DNA of 6,456 bases. Source: Thermoplasmata archaeon (GTDB lineage Archaea > Thermoplasmatota > Thermoplasmata > UBA10834). Positions 4,837-6,456 of this stretch are shown here, piece by piece. The stretch is from contig DUGQ01000130.1 of assembly GCA_013331315.1 (NCBI GenBank), positions 13,021 to 19,476 on the forward strand. The letters are read 5' to 3'. Within the stretch, counting starts at the first letter, position 1. Each line of letters opens with the position of its first letter. Below the pieces are notes generated by a model. It was not told where the DNA came from and searched no databases. It saw only the letters and a list, made by a program, of their open reading frames with translations. A program made the position numbers and the translations under genes.

Positions 4837-6138
4837 ATGGTCGCTGTATTCTGGCTAGCATCATTGGTCGCGGGGGCGATATGCCTTGGTGCGGGGCTTC
4901 TGGGTCTCCTCTCCAATCCCAAGTCCAAAGCCGCGCTTCTGTTCCTCTTCTCCATGTGGGGGGTCTTCGTCGCCCTGATAACAGGAGCGATGTACACGCT
5001 CATCGATACGACACAGGAAGACCTTGTGAGGACCGTCGGCATGACCTTCGTGTTCTCAAGCCTCCTGGCGGAGACCTTCCTGTGGCAGCTCACGATGCTG
5101 TTCCCGGTCGAGCGGGAGATCAGATTCGCCCCGCCGAACGCGTACGCATTGATAGTAATCGCTGGTGCCGTCATCGCAGTGACCCTCGGCGCGTTCGCCG
5201 ACATCGACATCGTATCAGACGAGGCGGCCATCTCGACCTACGGGGTGAGCCTCCTCGTGCTATACCCCGCCGCGGTGGTGATAGTCGCGATGATCTTCAT
5301 TGTGGCCTCAAGACCGACATCCAACGACGTCCAGAAGCGTTCGGGATTCATCTACCTGGTCGGTCTCTGGATATTCGCACTGGGCGGTGTCCCATACATA
5401 CTCGAGGCCTCCGGAAACGCCGAGTGGATGATCGGCGATGTCTCGGTGACGGCCCTGTCGATCGTCGCGGGCATAGCCGTGTCGGGCCTTGTCTTCTCGG
5501 TCGCCATCGCCAGCGGGAGGATGGTCATGATGACCCCGACGGCGGAGGTCGCTGTCTCGAGCTCCAAAGCCTCCTACGAGCTCCTCCACAGACGGATATA
5601 CCTCGTGGAGGAGGGGAAGCCGGAACTGTCATTCGACATATTCGCCGACATACTGAAGGGAAGGTGCTTCGACTGCGAGAACGACCAGAGTTTTCCGTGC
5701 GAGAGCCTCGATTGCAGGCACTGCATGCTCCCGTGCCCGTGCAGGGACTGCACGAAGTACTCGAGCCGCGCGCAGGGACTGGTCGTGACTAGGCAATACC
5801 CGGACGACATCAGGTCGCAGTTCTACCTCCAGACGACGCCAATCATATGGCTGTCGTCCGTCGCGGGGAAGGACAACCTTGACCCGGCCAAGCTCAGCCT
5901 GCTCACCGACATGCTGGCCAACTTCATGGAGAAATCAGAGAACGGCGTCGTCATGGTGGACGGGGTCGAGTATCTGATGACCAGCAACGAGTTCTCGCGC
6001 GTGATGAGGGCCATAGATCGGTGGTCCGAGATCGCGATGACCAGCTCGACCAGGCTGATCATCTCCGTGGACCCCAGGGCCTTCGACCCCAGGGAACTGG
6101 CGCTGCTGGAGAAGAACACTGAGATTATCCGTGCCTAG
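4837..6138 (+). CDS. 7TM sensor-like protein with eight-cysteine cluster and C-terminal DUF835 domain
   Basis: This 433-residue protein has three parts. Residues 1-230 form about seven membrane segments (roughly 3-25, 32-56, 67-90, 103-122, 138-157, 170-189, 203-225), like the 7TM input regions of archaeal sensor kinases. Residues 277-305 hold eight cysteines: C277, C280, C288, C293, C296, C300, C302, C305, a likely zinc or iron-sulfur site. Residues 314-433 match the archaeal DUF835 family: LVVTRQYP (315-322), TPIIWLS (334-340), MVDGVEYL (373-380) and LIISVDPRAF (407-416). DUF835 has no established function that I know of. No histidine-kinase H-box or ATP-binding motifs are seen. The start ATG has GAGAGGG 8 bases upstream and leads straight into the first membrane segment. 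With the preceding receiver gene it suggests a membrane signalling pair: external or membrane input, metal-centre modulation, cytosolic DUF835 output. Domain layout is seen; the role is inferred. Confidence 0.92.
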   Translation: MVAVFWLASLVAGAICLGAGLLGLLSNPKSKAALLFLFSMWGVFVALITGAMYTLIDTTQEDLVRTVGMTFVFSSLLAETFLWQLTMLFPVEREIRFAPPNAYALIVIAGAVIAVTLGAFADIDIVSDEAAISTYGVSLLVLYPAAVVIVAMIFIVASRPTSNDVQKRSGFIYLVGLWIFALGGVPYILEASGNAEWMIGDVSVTALSIVAGIAVSGLVFSVAIASGRMVMMTPTAEVAVSSSKASYELLHRRIYLVEEGKPELSFDIFADILKGRCFDCENDQSFPCESLDCRHCMLPCPCRDCTKYSSRAQGLVVTRQYPDDIRSQFYLQTTPIIWLSSVAGKDNLDPAKLSLLTDMLANFMEKSENGVVMVDGVEYLMTSNEFSRVMRAIDRWSEIAMTSSTRLIISVDPRAFDPRELALLEKNTEIIRA

Positions 6139-6183
6139 CCGTGAATCCTCGCCGCCGGCGCGGAGATTGGCTGAGAAGTGAGA

Positions 6184-6300
6184 TGGTCCCGACTCCCGGA
6201 TTTGAACCGGGGGCCTGCTGATTACCGCGGCCGACCGGGGCTCGGAGCCCCGGGAAACCCACTACAGTCAGCCGCTCTAGCCAGTCTGAGCTAAGTCGGG
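6184..6300 (-). tRNA. tRNA-Tyr (anticodon GUA) with 39-base intron, CCA encoded
   Basis: Acceptor arms CCCGACT and AGTCGGG pair fully, followed by A73 and an encoded CCA (6186-6184). The D stem is GCTC/GAGC with a 10-base loop; the anticodon stem is GCTGA/TCAGC; the T stem is CCCGG/CCGGG with loop TTCAAAT. The anticodon GTA is at 6265-6263. C1-G72 with A73 is the archaeal tRNA-Tyr identity pattern. The intron (6261-6223) falls between positions 37 and 38, the canonical site. A bulge-helix-bulge can be drawn: C32-T35 pairs with intron GCGG through two G-C and two G-U pairs, flanked by 3-base bulges AG|T and TA|A at the cut sites. It converges on the DUF835 gene, 45 bases beyond that stop. Confidence 0.95.
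6223..6261 (-). other. tRNA-Tyr intron with internal hairpin
   Basis: The 39-base insert is removed by the archaeal tRNA splicing endonuclease. It carries an 8-bp perfect hairpin, CCGGGGCT (6253-6246) with AGCCCCGG (6242-6235) around a 3-base loop. The outer helix next to the bulge is short: two G-C pairs, then a mismatch or bulge. The site is therefore slightly relaxed compared with the ideal motif. Confidence 0.85.
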
Positions 6301-6347
6301 ATCACGTCTGCCAGAAAGGCCTTCTGAGGCACCCTATCATGAATTCC

Positions 6348-6354
6348 ATATAAA
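6348..6354 (-). promoter_or_regulatory. TATA box for tRNA-Tyr
   Basis: The minus strand reads TTTATAT, preceded by AAAACGA as a BRE-like stretch. Its centre, near 6351, predicts transcription from about 6325, a leader of about 25 bases before the mature 5' end that RNase P would remove. Confidence 0.75.
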
Positions 6355-6436
6355 TCGTTTTTCGGCGAGGGATTACGAAGCACGGAGGGAGTCCTGGTCG
6401 GGATTCTTTCTCATCAGAGGAACCATTGGCCGAAGT

Positions 6437-6445
6437 TTTATATAT
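6437..6445 (+). promoter_or_regulatory. Strong TATA box at the right edge, for a gene outside the window
   Basis: TTTATATAT preceded by CGAAG matches the archaeal TATA plus BRE arrangement on the plus strand. The transcript would begin near or beyond 6456, so the gene is outside the window. The core is nearly symmetric, so direction rests on the BRE-like purines. The stretch 6301-6456 holds only this box and the tRNA promoter; I see no gene in it. Confidence 0.6.
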
Positions 6446-6456
6446 TTACAATTTTA

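Noticed and set aside
4881..5792. 303-codon plus-strand frame inside the DUF835 gene
   Set aside because: It is an out-of-frame reading, dominated by Arg, Gly and His, while the true frame has seven membrane segments and DUF835 motifs.
1..6456. Mobile elements or recent transfer
   Set aside because: No transposase, terminal repeats, target duplications or abrupt base-composition change were seen; even the tRNA gene lacks a neighbouring integrase or a duplicated 3' end within the window.

Overview
The window reads as a GC-rich archaeal chromosome. Evidence: a euryarchaeal-type PCNA sliding clamp, transcription factor S, a split (N-terminal-only) transketolase, an intron-bearing tRNA-Tyr, TATA boxes about 25 bases before inferred transcription starts, frequent AGG and ATA codons, and a DUF835 membrane protein. 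DUF835 is common in Thermoplasmatota and Thermococci. High GC plus this gene set suggests an uncultured or methanogenic Thermoplasmatota lineage; that placement is inference.

Left part (1-4085), minus strand, in transcription order: a four-helix-like membrane protein with a long basic Ser/Arg/His-rich tail (4085-2817), transcription elongation factor TFS (2691-2386), PCNA (2316-1576), PurN GAR formyltransferase (1482-856), and the N-terminal subunit of transketolase (764 to beyond base 1). TATA-like boxes stand before the membrane gene, TFS, PCNA and, more weakly, transketolase. PurN shows none and probably rides on the PCNA transcript. The theme is housekeeping: replication, transcript elongation, purine synthesis and pentose supply. 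Transketolase-derived pentose phosphate and PurN both feed purine nucleotides, although they have separate promoters.

Middle (4086-4394): a 309-base divergent intergenic region. It holds two outward-facing promoters, three compact inverted repeats and a possible 8-codon leader ORF.

Right part, plus strand: a single-domain CheY-like receiver (4395-4757), then a 7TM protein with an eight-cysteine cluster and a C-terminal DUF835 domain (4837-6138). No promoter is visible between them, so they probably form one signalling operon. No histidine kinase is present. The receiver/7TM-Cys8-DUF835 pair, with the divergent tailed membrane protein, is the part most likely to be an undescribed system.

Right end: tRNA-Tyr(GUA) on the minus strand (6300-6184) with a 39-base intron after position 37 and encoded CCA. 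Beyond it lie its promoter and, at the very edge, a strong TATA box that probably serves a plus-strand gene outside the window.
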